A stretch of 64,000 bases of DNA from Rhizobium sp. Root1212. GTDB taxonomy: Bacteria > Pseudomonadota > Alphaproteobacteria > Rhizobiales > Rhizobiaceae. Below are positions 26,068 through 34,844 of this stretch, one piece after another. The position numbers and the translations under genes were made by a program. The stretch is taken from the NCBI RefSeq assembly GCF_001424985.1, contig NZ_LMDA01000004.1, forward strand, positions 12,095 to 76,094. The letters are read 5' to 3'. The notes under the pieces are model-generated. The model had not been told where the DNA came from and made no database searches. It saw only the letters and a program-made list of their open reading frames with translations. The first letter of the stretch is position 1. The number at the start of each line of letters is the position of its first letter.

Positions 26068-26997
26068 ATGGCCCCCGACTTTCTTGTAACCCATTCCGGC
26101 GGCTTCCATGCGGACGAGCTGCTGTCGAGTGTGATCCTGACCCATCTGTTTCCGGCTGCCCGTCTCGTGCGCAGCCGCGCGCCGCAGTGGATGACGCCCG
26201 CAGACGACAGGATCATTTATGACGTCGGCGGTGCCTATGATCCGGCGGCCGGGATTTTCGACCATCATCAGCGTGGGGCACCATTGCGGGATGATGGCCA
26301 GCCGTTCAGCTCCTTCGGGCTGATCTGGCGCCAGTTCGGCCGGAATTATCTGGAAGCGCTTGGCGTTCCGGCGTCCGATATCGACGCCCTGCATGCGAGC
26401 TTCGATCTGGGTTTCGTACTGCCGGTCGATCTGATGGACAATGGAGCCGTGAGCCCTTCCGTTGCCGGCGTGCTTGGCAAGCTGACGCTGCCCGTCCTTC
26501 TGGAAACGCTGAAGCCCGTTTTCGACGAGAGGGAGCCGGATGCCGACGACCGGGCATTCCAAGATGCACTTGCGATCGCGCGCAGCTTCGTGGAGGCGAG
26601 CATCAGGCAGGGCGCGGCGAAACTGCGTGCCGAGTCGATCGTGCTGCACGCGATCGCGGCGGCGGGCAGCGAGCGGGTGCTGGAGCTTCCCATGGGCATG
26701 CCCTTCCGGCCCGCGATCGTGAAGGCCGGAGCCGATCAGCTCCTGTTTGTCGTTCATCCGCGGGAGACTGACTGGTGCGTGACCGGCATCCGCCGGGCGA
26801 GCGACGGCTTCGAACTGCGGGCCGATCTTCCAAAGGCCTGGGCCGGCCTGTCCGGCGCGGATCTCGCGGCGGTTTGCGGCGTGGCCGATGCAACCTTCTG
26901 TCACAACGGCCGCTTCATCGCGGCGGCAAAAACACGTGAGGCCATAATGGAAATGGCGAGGATCGCCGTTGCGGTCGCATCAGCTGCAGGTGCCTGA
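26068..26997 (+). CDS. MYG1-family DHH-type metal-dependent hydrolase
   Basis: 309 residues. The family start THSGGFHADELLSSVIL (about 7-23) gives the metal-binding His and HAD motif, followed by IIYDVGGAYDP and the DHH motif in FDHHQRGAP near residue 67, then the Asp-containing LPVDLMDNG near 125 and the C-terminal TFCHNGRFIAAAKT. MYG1 proteins are 3'-5' exonucleases in eukaryotes; the bacterial role is unclear. The ATG at 26068 is used; a TTG at 26059 is the only other option. Confidence 0.8.
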   Translation: MAPDFLVTHSGGFHADELLSSVILTHLFPAARLVRSRAPQWMTPADDRIIYDVGGAYDPAAGIFDHHQRGAPLRDDGQPFSSFGLIWRQFGRNYLEALGVPASDIDALHASFDLGFVLPVDLMDNGAVSPSVAGVLGKLTLPVLLETLKPVFDEREPDADDRAFQDALAIARSFVEASIRQGAAKLRAESIVLHAIAAAGSERVLELPMGMPFRPAIVKAGADQLLFVVHPRETDWCVTGIRRASDGFELRADLPKAWAGLSGADLAAVCGVADATFCHNGRFIAAAKTREAIMEMARIAVAVASAAGA

Positions 26998-27370
26998 TAG
27001 GGGCTGAATGGCTCGATTTCGGCGGTGCTCTGCACTGTCTGAAGACGATGGTCGCTTCGTCAAACTCGGGACCCGCGACGAAGCGAACGATAAAATCAGG
27101 CACGACGTTGCCACGTCGGATAAAGGTAGCACAGGGAGTCAGGTTGGGCCGGCTGAAATTCGGACCGGGTAAACTTCCCGGACCATCAATACCGATTGGA
27201 AAATTCCCGCTTTACGTTCGGCGCCTTTTCCATCGCCCCATTGGGGTGTGAAAATTGTTCCATAATTCAACTTTATGTTAAAAAATCGCAAATAAATACT
27301 GTGTCTTACAAAAAGAGTCGTGCGTCGGCAGTTCGTATCTTTTCAAGAGCATTTGCATGTCTTGCTGTTA
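26998..27370. other. 373-bp non-coding stretch at the left of the decayed region
   Basis: No convincing gene. The right half (from about 27240) is AT-rich and includes AATTGTTCCATA (27253-27264), a 12-mer found again at 29679-29690 between the LysR gene and the NMT1 remnant. A short minus-strand frame reading MPDFIVRFVAGPEFDEA (start near 27103) might be a gene stump but matches nothing I know. Confidence 0.3.
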
Positions 27371-27668
27371 CTAGCCTCCCGCCATCACCCCCGCCGATCT
27401 TGAAGCTGTCGCTGCGATGGTCGCGACACCCACGAGGTCAACTGCCGCGCCGATTTCGGCAGCGTAGGCCGCTTCCTCCGGCGTGAGCCTGATGGACAGC
27501 GTGCCGCGCTCGAAGAGCCGGACGCCCAGCATTTCGTCAAGATTGCGCACGGCTTGGCTGATCGCCCCGTGCGTCAAGTTCAATTCCGCGGCCGCCTTGG
27601 AAGCTCAAATGCCGGGCAGCAGCATCGAAGGCTGGCAATGTCGTCAAGGGGGGACGTTTGCGGGCCAT
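27371..27668 (-). pseudogene. LysR-family regulator (GcvA-like), frameshifted and truncated
   Basis: The minus strand starts MARKRPPLTTLPAFDAAARH at 27668, the usual GcvA-like N-terminus. The frame breaks after LSFQ near 27605 and resumes one frame over as KAAAELNLTHGAISQAV, followed by EMLGVRLFERGTLSIRLTPE. The HTH is then followed by a short degenerate tail and a stop at 27371, so the whole effector domain (about 200 residues) is missing. It cannot make a working regulator. Confidence 0.75.
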
Positions 27669-27701
27669 CGAGCACCTGTGATCATTGATCACAGGTGCTC
27701 G
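27669..27701. repeat. Perfect 33-bp palindrome at the start codon of the LysR remnant
   Basis: Arms CGAGCACCTGTGATCA and TGATCACAGGTGCTCG (16 bp each) flank a single central T. It abuts the ATG of the LysR remnant, and the only possible Shine-Dalgarno (AGGTG) is inside the right arm. It contains TGTGATCA...TGATCACA, similar to but with a 7-bp spacer instead of the 6 bp of a CRP site. It may be an operator, or an RNA hairpin hiding the ribosome site. Confidence 0.7.
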
Positions 27702-27807
27702 ACGATCACTCGTTTGTCGTCCAGCCGTTTTTGCCGCAGTTTTTCCGCATCGACTTGAATTCAAAGGCCGCTGCCTGAGGGATAGCGATTGAGAAAGGAA
27801 GAATGCT

Positions 27808-28257
27808 GTGAATATCATTCTCGCTTATGACGCTCCGTGCCGTGACTCTATGCCGATTTCCGTGCCCAGCGTCTGGAAGGCGATGGCATCATTGTTCGTG
27901 TTCGTCGTACGCTTGGCAACCCGGCCATTGGACACGGTTCGTCATCACCTTACCATGCAGCGTATCGAGCGCTTTTCGGCCCGCCGTATGGATGACATCG
28001 GCTTCGAACGCGACTGGGACGGGACGACCCGCCCCCGTTTTGTGGCCGCCAGCCAAGGAAAGAGGAATGAAGATCTATCCTCACCTCTGGTTTCAGGGGC
28101 AAGCCGAGGAGGCCATGGCGTTCCACCAATCCATCTTCAAGGATTCCACGGTCCCCGAACGCATCGTATTGCCCGATCCGGAACTGTCTGTCATAAGGTT
28201 CGCGCTGGCCGGGTTGCCGGGCGTGCGGCGCTGCAAACGGCCGGAAAGGAGTTTTAG
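27808..28257 (+). CDS. DUF1127-like small protein with an abnormal C-terminal extension
   Basis: The first ~75 residues (GTG start at 27808 after AAAGGAAG) contain [20 protein letters not shown] and then [20 protein letters not shown], which fits the RxLxxLxDxxLxDIGL core of the DUF1127/YjiS family. Beyond this the frame runs on through the start of a different gene (28067) in another frame, so the C-terminal ~70 residues are probably not native; the normal stop seems lost. DUF1127 proteins are small RNA-linked or metabolic factors in rhizobia and Agrobacterium. Confidence 0.4.
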   Translation: MNIILAYDAPCRDSMPISVPSVWKAMASLFVFVVRLATRPLDTVRHHLTMQRIERFSARRMDDIGFERDWDGTTRPRFVAASQGKRNEDLSSPLVSGASRGGHGVPPIHLQGFHGPRTHRIARSGTVCHKVRAGRVAGRAALQTAGKEF

Positions 28258-28273
28258 CCATGGCGATAGGTGA
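28067..28273 (+). pseudogene. Truncated PhnB-like VOC protein
   Basis: ATG 28067 (with AGAGGA before it) opens [20 protein letters not shown], the characteristic start of PhnB/YdhR-like glyoxalase-fold proteins, continuing through [19 protein letters not shown]. After about residue 52 the sequence stops matching and ends at 28273 instead of about residue 150. The lost part is replaced by DNA that encodes a different, also truncated, gene on the minus strand, so a deletion junction lies near 28215-28250. Confidence 0.65.
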
Positions 28274-28485
28274 AAGAGGCTCATTAGCAGGTACATTAGC
28301 GCCATGTCGTTGATCGGCACGAAGGCCGGGACGGCGGAGCACATCATCGTGGCCGGCGAGCCAGCGGCAGAAATCGCAGCCATCGATGCGAAAGTCGGGG
28401 CAGCAGCGAGCCCGAGCCAGCCGGCCACGTGAATAGCGGGTCCTCGCAACGAACTGGCCTTCCCTGCAGACGCACATATCGTCAT
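28093..28485 (-). CDS. Hypothetical membrane protein with aberrant C-terminus
   Basis: From MTICASAGK (ATG at 28485, GGAGGATCGGAG before it). Two hydrophobic segments are visible ([20 protein letters not shown] and [21 protein letters not shown]). The last ~45 codons are simply the antisense of the truncated PhnB gene, so the native C-terminus has been lost at the deletion junction near 28250. The original protein was probably about 80-90 residues. I know of no function. Confidence 0.4.
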   Translation of the reverse strand: MTICASAGKASSLRGPAIHVAGWLGLAAAPTFASMAAISAAGSPATMMCSAVPAFVPINDMALMYLLMSLFHLSPWLKLLSGRLQRRTPGNPASANLMTDSSGSGNTMRSGTVESLKMDWWNAMASSACP

Positions 28486-28718
28486 CTCCGATCCTCCGAC
28501 TGAATTGACCGTTTCCAGCATTTGCGGCGCGAACACGTTATCCCGACCGGTGAGCCCTTCGAGAGTTACAAATATGACGGGATTTCAACGGAGTTGCTGA
28601 TCACTGCCGCTGGGCGCACCCTCGCGGCTGGCGAAAGGAGGCGGCCGATCTCGATATATTCCCGCTCGGCGAAGAGGTCATACGGCACGCCGTCCTCGTT
28701 GGAATAAGCATAATAGAC

Positions 28719-29648
28719 TCACGAGGAAGCCCTTGCCGCTGCAACGGCTCCCTCGATCACAGCCGCAGCTTGATCAGCGACGATCTTCACCAGTGTGTTG
28801 AGTGACTTGGAAGCATCGATGGCAATATCGGCCGATTGCGGCAGGGCGTCGATTTCTGTCAGCGGCAGGAAGCGCAACGTGCCCTCGGCAAGCTCGGTGG
28901 CGGCATCGAGTTCCGAGGTGAAGGCGACATAGGTGCCGCTCCGGGCAAGGTTTTTGACGAGGTGTAGCGAGTTAGTCTCGACGCGGCCGTGCGGCTCGGC
29001 GAACAGCCAGCTGTATTGCACCTCCAGAAAACGGCGGATCAGCAGTGAGCGGCTTTGCAGTGCGATCGGATAGGTTACCACATCCTGAAATTTGACGTCC
29101 TGCCGTAAGAGCAGGGGATGGTGCGGGGCGACGACGCAGCCGAAGGGCAGCGGCATGCTCCAGAGCGGGCGAATGTCTGAATGCTGAGGCAGGTTGAAGA
29201 CGATGATCAGGTCGGCCTGGCCGGAGAGCAACGCCGCGACAGCCTCGTCCGTCGAGCCGATCTGGATCGAAAGGCCGATCAGCGGATGGGCGGCCGCGAT
29301 GGTCTGCACCAACTGCGGCAGGATGGTCGTGGCGTGGCTGTCCATCGCAAAGATATTCACCTGACCCTGCTGCATGCCTTGAAGCTCGAAGATTTCCGCC
29401 ACGGCGTTACGCTCTTCGGCCCGCCAGCGGTGCACAAGCCGCACCAGTGCCTCACCGGCCGCCGTCAGCCGCATGCCCTTCGGCATCCGGTCGAAGAGCT
29501 TTACCCCCAACCGCTCCTCAAGCCCGATAATCTGGCGGTCGATGGCCGAGGCCGCGATATTCTGGGCGCGGGCGGCCGCCTGGATGGAGCCGGTCGAGGC
29601 GACACGGTCGAAATAAAGCAATGCGGCGGGAATCAGCGAGCGGGACAT
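28719..29648 (-). CDS. LysR-family transcriptional regulator
   Basis: 309 residues. The winged HTH (about 5-65) is clear: LLYFDRVASTGSIQAAARAQNIAASAIDRQIIGLEERLGVKLFDRMPKGMRLTAAGEALV in overlapping segments. The effector-binding domain starts near 92 (QVNIFAMDSHATTILPQLVQT). It is divergent from the NMT1 remnant-uraD-ABC cluster across a 59-bp gap, the usual place for a LysR activator of the facing operon. The inducer is unknown. Confidence 0.88.
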   Translation of the reverse strand: MSRSLIPAALLYFDRVASTGSIQAAARAQNIAASAIDRQIIGLEERLGVKLFDRMPKGMRLTAAGEALVRLVHRWRAEERNAVAEIFELQGMQQGQVNIFAMDSHATTILPQLVQTIAAAHPLIGLSIQIGSTDEAVAALLSGQADLIIVFNLPQHSDIRPLWSMPLPFGCVVAPHHPLLLRQDVKFQDVVTYPIALQSRSLLIRRFLEVQYSWLFAEPHGRVETNSLHLVKNLARSGTYVAFTSELDAATELAEGTLRFLPLTEIDALPQSADIAIDASKSLNTLVKIVADQAAAVIEGAVAAARASS

Positions 29649-29707
29649 GCGGCAAACTCCATTCTAATTTCGGCAATGAATTGTTCCATAGTTTGATATA
29701 GACGGCA

Positions 29708-30738
29708 ATGCGGATGCAGAGCACACTTCCTGTCAATCAAGACCAACCAACAGGGAACGGTGGCGTGCTCCAGCAGGTGAAATTCTTTCTGAACAGCTTT
29801 TTCTCGGGGCCGCAGGCGCCCTTTTTCCTGGCGGCCGACAACGGCCATTTCGAGCGCAACGGTCTCGAAGTCCACTTCACCGAAGGCGCTTCGCTCGCCT
29901 GGTCGGTGCCGGTTCTGGCCGGCGGCGGTTATGATGTCGCCTATGGCGACATGAACACGCTGATCGAGATGAAATCGGTCGACCCGGCGTCCTCGCCGCT
30001 CGCCGTCTGGGCCATGCACAATCGCTCGCCCTATACCATCGCCGTCGATGCCGATGGGCCGGTTCATTCGCCGGCCGATCTCGCCGGCCGCAAGCTGGTG
30101 TCCCACCCGGAAGACGCCGCCTGGAAGCTGTTCCGCGATTCGGCATCGCCACCGGTCTCGATATCTCGACCGTCGATGTCGAGGCGTCCGATCTCGGCCA
30201 TGAGGAAATGGTGCCGATCATGCGCGACACCGGCCGCTGGGAAGGTATTTTCGGCTTCGTCAATACCGTGCGCGCCCACACCATCGAAGCCGGCCTCGAC
30301 CCGGACAAGGTGCTGCGCCATCTCGAATTCCGCCACTATCTGCCGGAACTCTATGGCGGCGCCGTCATGGTGACGCGCGATTTCGCGGCACAGCACCCGG
30401 AAGCGGTACGCGGCCTGCTGGCGGCCATCAATCTCGGCCTCAAGGATGCCATCGCCGATCCCGACGCTGCCATTGCCGCCGTCGCCCGTCGCAATCCGAA
30501 CGTCGATATCAAGGCCAATCGTGCCCGCCTCGTCGGCACACTCGGCCTGGAAATGGCCGGCGAGGAAGGCGGACGCATCGGCATCGGCGATGCGGATGAC
30601 GAGCGTATCGTGGCCGTTGCCGAGCTGATCACCAAGGCCAAGGGCCTGACCCGCGTGCCGGCGGCCTCCGAAGTGTTCGACCGCAGCTTCCTGCCGCCGC
30701 TCAGCGAGCGCGTGACCAGCTTGGCGAAAAACACATGA
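29708..30738 (+). pseudogene. NMT1/SsuA-type ABC substrate-binding protein gene with a frameshift
   Basis: Two overlapping frames make one protein. The first (from 29708) reads QVKFFLNSFFSGPQAPFFLA and YDVAYGDMNTLIE and ends sense at AAWKLFR; the second resumes as FGIATGLDISTVDVEASDLG and continues to 30738. One base is missing near 30138 (GA-TTC). No signal peptide is visible, which is unusual for a binding protein. No matching NMT1-type permease or ATPase lies beside it, so the remnant is an orphan in a peptide-type ABC cluster. Confidence 0.8.
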
Positions 30739-31268
30739 CGGCGCGGTCTATCGCCGACTTCAACACCTTGCCGGCGGCGGAATTCGCCGCCGTGCTGGCC
30801 CCGGTCTGGGAGAATGCCGACTGGGTGGCCGAAAAAGTTTCCGAAGGCAGGCCCTTCGCCTCGGCCTCGGCGTTGCACGATGCGATGCTGGCGCTCGTCC
30901 GGGCGCAGCCGGAGCAGGATCTGCTCGCCTTCCTGAACCGCCATCCCGATCTCGGGGGCGCGGATGTGCGCGCCGGCCGGGTGACGGCGGAATCGGATGC
31001 CGAACAAAGCGCCATCCGCCTCAACGCGCTGACGCCGGAGCAGATCGCCGAATGGGATGGGCTGAACGCCGCCTACAAAGGCCGTTTCGGCTTCCCCTTC
31101 ATCCTGTGCGTGCGTCGGCATGACCAGGCTTCGGCGCTCGCGGCGATCCGCGACCGGCTGAACGGAACACGCGACGGCGAGCTTGAAGCCGCCTTGCTGG
31201 AAATCGCATGGATCACCCGCTACCGGCTTGCCGACCGGGTGTCCGACAACGGGATTACGGGACTCTAA
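30735..31268 (+). CDS. uraD: OHCU decarboxylase-like protein (UraD)
   Basis: 177 residues. UraD decarboxylates 2-oxo-4-hydroxy-4-carboxy-5-ureidoimidazoline to S-allantoin in uric acid breakdown. The family block FLNRHPDLGG (catalytic His at about 70) is followed by AEQSAIRLNALTPEQIAEWD and the RFGFPFILCVR segment near 117. The ATG overlaps the stop of the frameshifted SBP gene (ATGA). No urate oxidase or HIU hydrolase is nearby, so the role may be uptake-linked ureide or imidazole use instead of full urate breakdown. Confidence 0.8.
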   Translation: MTARSIADFNTLPAAEFAAVLAPVWENADWVAEKVSEGRPFASASALHDAMLALVRAQPEQDLLAFLNRHPDLGGADVRAGRVTAESDAEQSAIRLNALTPEQIAEWDGLNAAYKGRFGFPFILCVRRHDQASALAAIRDRLNGTRDGELEAALLEIAWITRYRLADRVSDNGITGL

Positions 31269-31322
31269 CGGACTTAAAGACATCAAAACCCGGTGCGCCG
31301 GGTCCTACGGGAGGAGGGTAAC

Positions 31323-32912
31323 ATGAAAAGAAGACAGTTTCTCGCAAGCGTGGCTGCTGCGGCCTTGTTCACGGGTATGGCAGGGAATGCGGCTTTCGCC
31401 GAAACCCCGGCCGATACGCTGGTCATCGCACGGGTGATCGACGACGCCATTTCGTTCGATCCGGCTGAATCCTACGAGGATACCGGGACGGAAGTGCTGC
31501 ACAATGTCTACGAGACCCTCGTCGGCAACGATGCGAGCGATATGTCCAAGATGACTGGCCTCATCGCCGAAAGCTGGACCTTCAGCGACGGCAACAAGAC
31601 CGCCACCTTCAAGCTGCGCTCCGGCCAGACCTTTGCCTCCGGCAATCCGCTGACGGCCAACGACGTGGTCTATTCCTTCACCCGCGTCGTCAAGGCGGGC
31701 AAGTCGCCGGCTTTCCTGCTGAAGCAGTTCGGCTGGACGGCGGAGAATGTCGACACCATGGTCAAGGCCGTCGACGACCAGACCTTCGAAATGAAGATCG
31801 GTGTCGACTACGCACCGTCGCTGGTCCTGAACATCCTGTCCTCCGTCAATGCCTCGGTGGTCGATTCCAAGACCGTCATGGCAAACGAGAAGGATGGCGA
31901 TTTCGGTCTCGCCTACCTCAAGGACAAGTCGGAAGGCTCCGGCCCGTTCGTGATGAAGACCTGGAAGCCGAACCAGACGATCGTCCTGCAGTCCAATGCC
32001 GCCTATCGCCAGGGCGAACCGGCGATGAAGCGGGTGATCCTGCGCCACGTTCCTGAATCGGCCTCGCAGCGCCTGCTACTCGAAAAGGGCGACGTCGATA
32101 TCGCCGTCAACCTGCCGGGCGACCAGATCAAGGCGCTGGAAGCCAATCCCGACATCGCCGTCCAGCGCAACAACACGGCCCGCAATCTCTATCTCGGCCT
32201 CAGCCAGACGGTCGAGCCCTTCACCAAGCCGAAGGTGCGCGAGGCCCTGAAATACCTCGTCGACTACAAGGGCATGACGGAATCGCTGCTGAAGGGCGAG
32301 TTCACCGTGCTGCAATCCTTCTGGCCCGCCGGCTTCAATGCCTCGCTGGATGAGAACCCCTACACCTACGACGTCGAGAAGGCGAAGGCGCTGTTGGCGG
32401 AAGCCGGCCTCAAGGACGGTTTCTCCTTCAAGCTTTCGGTGCGCAACGTCAGCCCGGCCATCGACATCGCCCAGGCGGTACAGCAGTCGATGTCGGCTGC
32501 TGGCATCAAGATGGACATCGTCCAGACGGACCAGAAGCAGTTCATCACCGCCTATCGCGGCCGCCAGTTCGAAGCGGTGCTCGGCACCTGGGAGCCGGAT
32601 TTCGCCGATCCGCACGCCAATGCCGCGACCTTCGCTCTGAACCCCGACAACGGCCCGGATGCGGGCAGCAAGACGGTGGCCTGGCGCAACAGCTGGAAGG
32701 ACGATGCGATCAATGCGCTGACGCAGGCCGCCGTGAAGGAGCCTGACGAAGCCAAGCGCACCGAGATGTACAAGGACCTGCAGCGCAAGGTGATGGCGGA
32801 CGGCCCCTATGTCGGCCTCGTGCAGCGCATCCGCCAGACGGCCATGCGCGCCAATGTGAAGGACTATACGGTCGGGCCGGCGACGGTCTACTACCGTCTG
32901 GTCAGGAAGTAG
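31323..32912 (+). CDS. Peptide-type ABC transporter substrate-binding protein
   Basis: 529 residues, SBP_bac_5 family. The signal peptide covers about 1-27 (NAAFAET). The core has PAESYEDTGTEVLHNVYETLVG near residue 45, TATFKLRSGQTF near 94, and the VREALKYLVDYKGM block near 307. GGAGGAGGG precedes the ATG at 31323; an in-frame ATG-like codon upstream lacks this spacing. It heads an ABC cluster behind uraD, so a ureide, purine-derived or peptide-like compound is the plausible ligand. Confidence 0.85.
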   Translation: MKRRQFLASVAAAALFTGMAGNAAFAETPADTLVIARVIDDAISFDPAESYEDTGTEVLHNVYETLVGNDASDMSKMTGLIAESWTFSDGNKTATFKLRSGQTFASGNPLTANDVVYSFTRVVKAGKSPAFLLKQFGWTAENVDTMVKAVDDQTFEMKIGVDYAPSLVLNILSSVNASVVDSKTVMANEKDGDFGLAYLKDKSEGSGPFVMKTWKPNQTIVLQSNAAYRQGEPAMKRVILRHVPESASQRLLLEKGDVDIAVNLPGDQIKALEANPDIAVQRNNTARNLYLGLSQTVEPFTKPKVREALKYLVDYKGMTESLLKGEFTVLQSFWPAGFNASLDENPYTYDVEKAKALLAEAGLKDGFSFKLSVRNVSPAIDIAQAVQQSMSAAGIKMDIVQTDQKQFITAYRGRQFEAVLGTWEPDFADPHANAATFALNPDNGPDAGSKTVAWRNSWKDDAINALTQAAVKEPDEAKRTEMYKDLQRKVMADGPYVGLVQRIRQTAMRANVKDYTVGPATVYYRLVRK

Positions 32913-32916
32913 TCCC

Positions 32917-33951
32917 ATGCACAGCCCGGCCAAGCGGTTCTACACCGTCCTGCGCCTGTCGATGGGGAGCGCGATTTCGGTCGCGCTCACCCTCGTCGGG
33001 CTCATCTTCGTGACCTTCGCGGTTGGCCGGCTGATCCCGATCGATCCGGTCGTGGCTGTCATCGGCGAGAAGGCACCGCAGGACGTCTACGACAAGGTCT
33101 ACAAGGAACTCGGCCTCGACAGGCCGGTTTACGAACAGTTCTTCTCCTATGTCGGCAAGGTCGCCCATGGGGATTTCGGCACGTCCGCCTTCACCGGCCA
33201 TCCGGTGGTGCAGGATCTGGCGAGCGTCTTTCCGGCGACGCTGGAGCTTGCCACCATCGGCATCCTGATCGGTGTGCTGCTCGGCGTGCCGCTCGGCGTG
33301 ATCGCGGCGGCAAACAGCGGGCGCTGGCAAGACCAGCTGGTGCGCGTGCTCAGTCTCACCGGCTATTCCGTGCCGGTCTTCTGGCTCGGCATCGTGCTGC
33401 TCCTGATCTTCTACGGCCAGCTCGACTGGGTGGCGGGGCCGGGGCGTATCGATATCGCCTATGACGGTCTCGTCGAGGAATGGTCGGGTATCCTGACCAT
33501 CGACGCGCTGCGCGCCGGCGACATGGATGTGTTCTACAACGCGCTGTCGCACATGATCCTGCCGGCAATGCTGCTCGGTCTCTCCTCGCTCGCCTATATC
33601 GCCCGCATGACGCGCAGCTTCATGCTGACGCAGCTGAGCCAGGAATACGTCACCCTTGCCCGCGCCAAGGGCGCGCCGGAACGTACGGTGATCTGGCGCC
33701 ATGCGCTGAAGAACGCCCGCGTGCAGATCATCACCGTCTGCTTCCTCTCCTACGGCTTCCTGCTCGAAGGTGCGGTTCTGACGGAGACGGTGTTCTCCTG
33801 GCCGGGTCTCGGCCTCTACATGACCAATGCGCTTTTCAACGCCGATCTCAATGCCGTCATCGGCGGCACGATCCTGATCGGCGCCGTCTTCATCATACTC
33901 AACGCGCTGGCGGACATCATCTATCGCTTCGCAGATCCGAGGACAGCATGA
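32917..33951 (+). CDS. Peptide-type ABC transporter permease (DppB-like)
   Basis: 344-residue inner-membrane permease. An N-terminal span (SVALTLVGLIFVTFAVGRLI) is followed by YKELGLDRPVYEQF, the normal DppB periplasmic region, and by the contact loop YVTLARAKGAPERTVIWRHALKNA near residue 250. It starts 4 bp after the SBP stop with no hairpin, unlike the other two SBP-permease junctions in this window, and overlaps the next permease by 4 bp. Confidence 0.85.
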   Translation: MHSPAKRFYTVLRLSMGSAISVALTLVGLIFVTFAVGRLIPIDPVVAVIGEKAPQDVYDKVYKELGLDRPVYEQFFSYVGKVAHGDFGTSAFTGHPVVQDLASVFPATLELATIGILIGVLLGVPLGVIAAANSGRWQDQLVRVLSLTGYSVPVFWLGIVLLLIFYGQLDWVAGPGRIDIAYDGLVEEWSGILTIDALRAGDMDVFYNALSHMILPAMLLGLSSLAYIARMTRSFMLTQLSQEYVTLARAKGAPERTVIWRHALKNARVQIITVCFLSYGFLLEGAVLTETVFSWPGLGLYMTNALFNADLNAVIGGTILIGAVFIILNALADIIYRFADPRTA

Positions 33952-34844
33952 GCACCACCTTTGCTCAATGGCTGACCACCGACCGGCCCGCAAGCCGCGC
34001 GCAGGCCCGGCTCGTCCGCCTCAACCTCTCGTTCCGCGCGCTCGTGGCCAATCGGCTGGCGCTCGTCGGCCTCCTCGTCGTGCTGGCGCTTGTCGTCATG
34101 GCGCTGATCGGGCCGCTGTTCGTCGGCTCGCCGACCGATCAGGTTCTGGCGGACCGCCTGCTGCCGCCAAGTGCCGCCCATTGGTTCGGCACCGATGAAC
34201 TCGGCCGCGATATTCTCTCGCGTGTCGTGCATGGCTCGCAGATCACCGTGCGTATCGTCCTGATGGTCTCGCTGATCGTCGGCCCCGTCGGCCTGACGAT
34301 CGGCATCGTCGCCGGCTATTTCGGCGGCTGGGTCGATGCCGTCTTGATGCGCATCACCGACATCTTCCTGTCGCTGCCGCGCCTCGTGCTGGCGCTCGCC
34401 TTCGTCGCCGCGCTCGGCACCGGCATCAACAATGCCATCATCGCCATCGCGATAACGAGCTGGCCGCCCTATGCCCGTCTTGCCCGCGCCGAAACGCTCA
34501 GCATCCGCAACAGCGATTTCGTCCGCATGGCCGAGCTGCAGGGCGCTTCGACGCTGCGCGTCCTGTTCAATCATATCGCGCCGCTCTGCCTCGCCTCGGT
34601 CGTGGTGCGCCTGACCTTCGATATGTCCGGCACGATCCTGATCGCCGCCGGCCTCGGCTTCCTTGGCCTCGGCGCCCAGCCGCCGCAGCCGGAATGGGGC
34701 CTGATGGTCGCCGCCGGCCGGCAATATGTGCTCGACCAGTGGTGGGTCGCCACCATTCCCGGTATCGCCATCTTCATCGCCAGCCTCGGCTTCAACCTTC
34801 TGGGCGACGGTTTGCGCGACGTCTTCGATGCGAGGTCCTCATAA
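33948..34844 (+). CDS. Peptide-type ABC transporter permease (DppC-like)
   Basis: 298-residue permease. GTDELGRDILSRVVHGS near residue 82 is the DppC signature, TIGIVAGYFGGWVDAVLMRITDIFLSLPRLVLAL (overlapping) covers spans 2-3, and PEWGLMVAAGRQYVLDQWW lies near the C-terminus. The ATG overlaps the previous stop (ATGA), so it is coupled to its partner. Pairs with the DppB-like protein. Confidence 0.85.
   Translation: MSTTFAQWLTTDRPASRAQARLVRLNLSFRALVANRLALVGLLVVLALVVMALIGPLFVGSPTDQVLADRLLPPSAAHWFGTDELGRDILSRVVHGSQITVRIVLMVSLIVGPVGLTIGIVAGYFGGWVDAVLMRITDIFLSLPRLVLALAFVAALGTGINNAIIAIAITSWPPYARLARAETLSIRNSDFVRMAELQGASTLRVLFNHIAPLCLASVVVRLTFDMSGTILIAAGLGFLGLGAQPPQPEWGLMVAAGRQYVLDQWWVATIPGIAIFIASLGFNLLGDGLRDVFDARSS

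Noticed and set aside
27048-27251. Plus-strand frame in the gap after MYG1
   Set aside because: Highly basic with no recognisable motif, in a stretch that looks decayed.
28522-28707. Plus-strand frame between the scar and the LysR gene
   Set aside because: No family match; the minus strand also reads a short sensible stretch (NEDGVPYDLFAEREYIEIGR) here, so at best this is another unidentifiable remnant.
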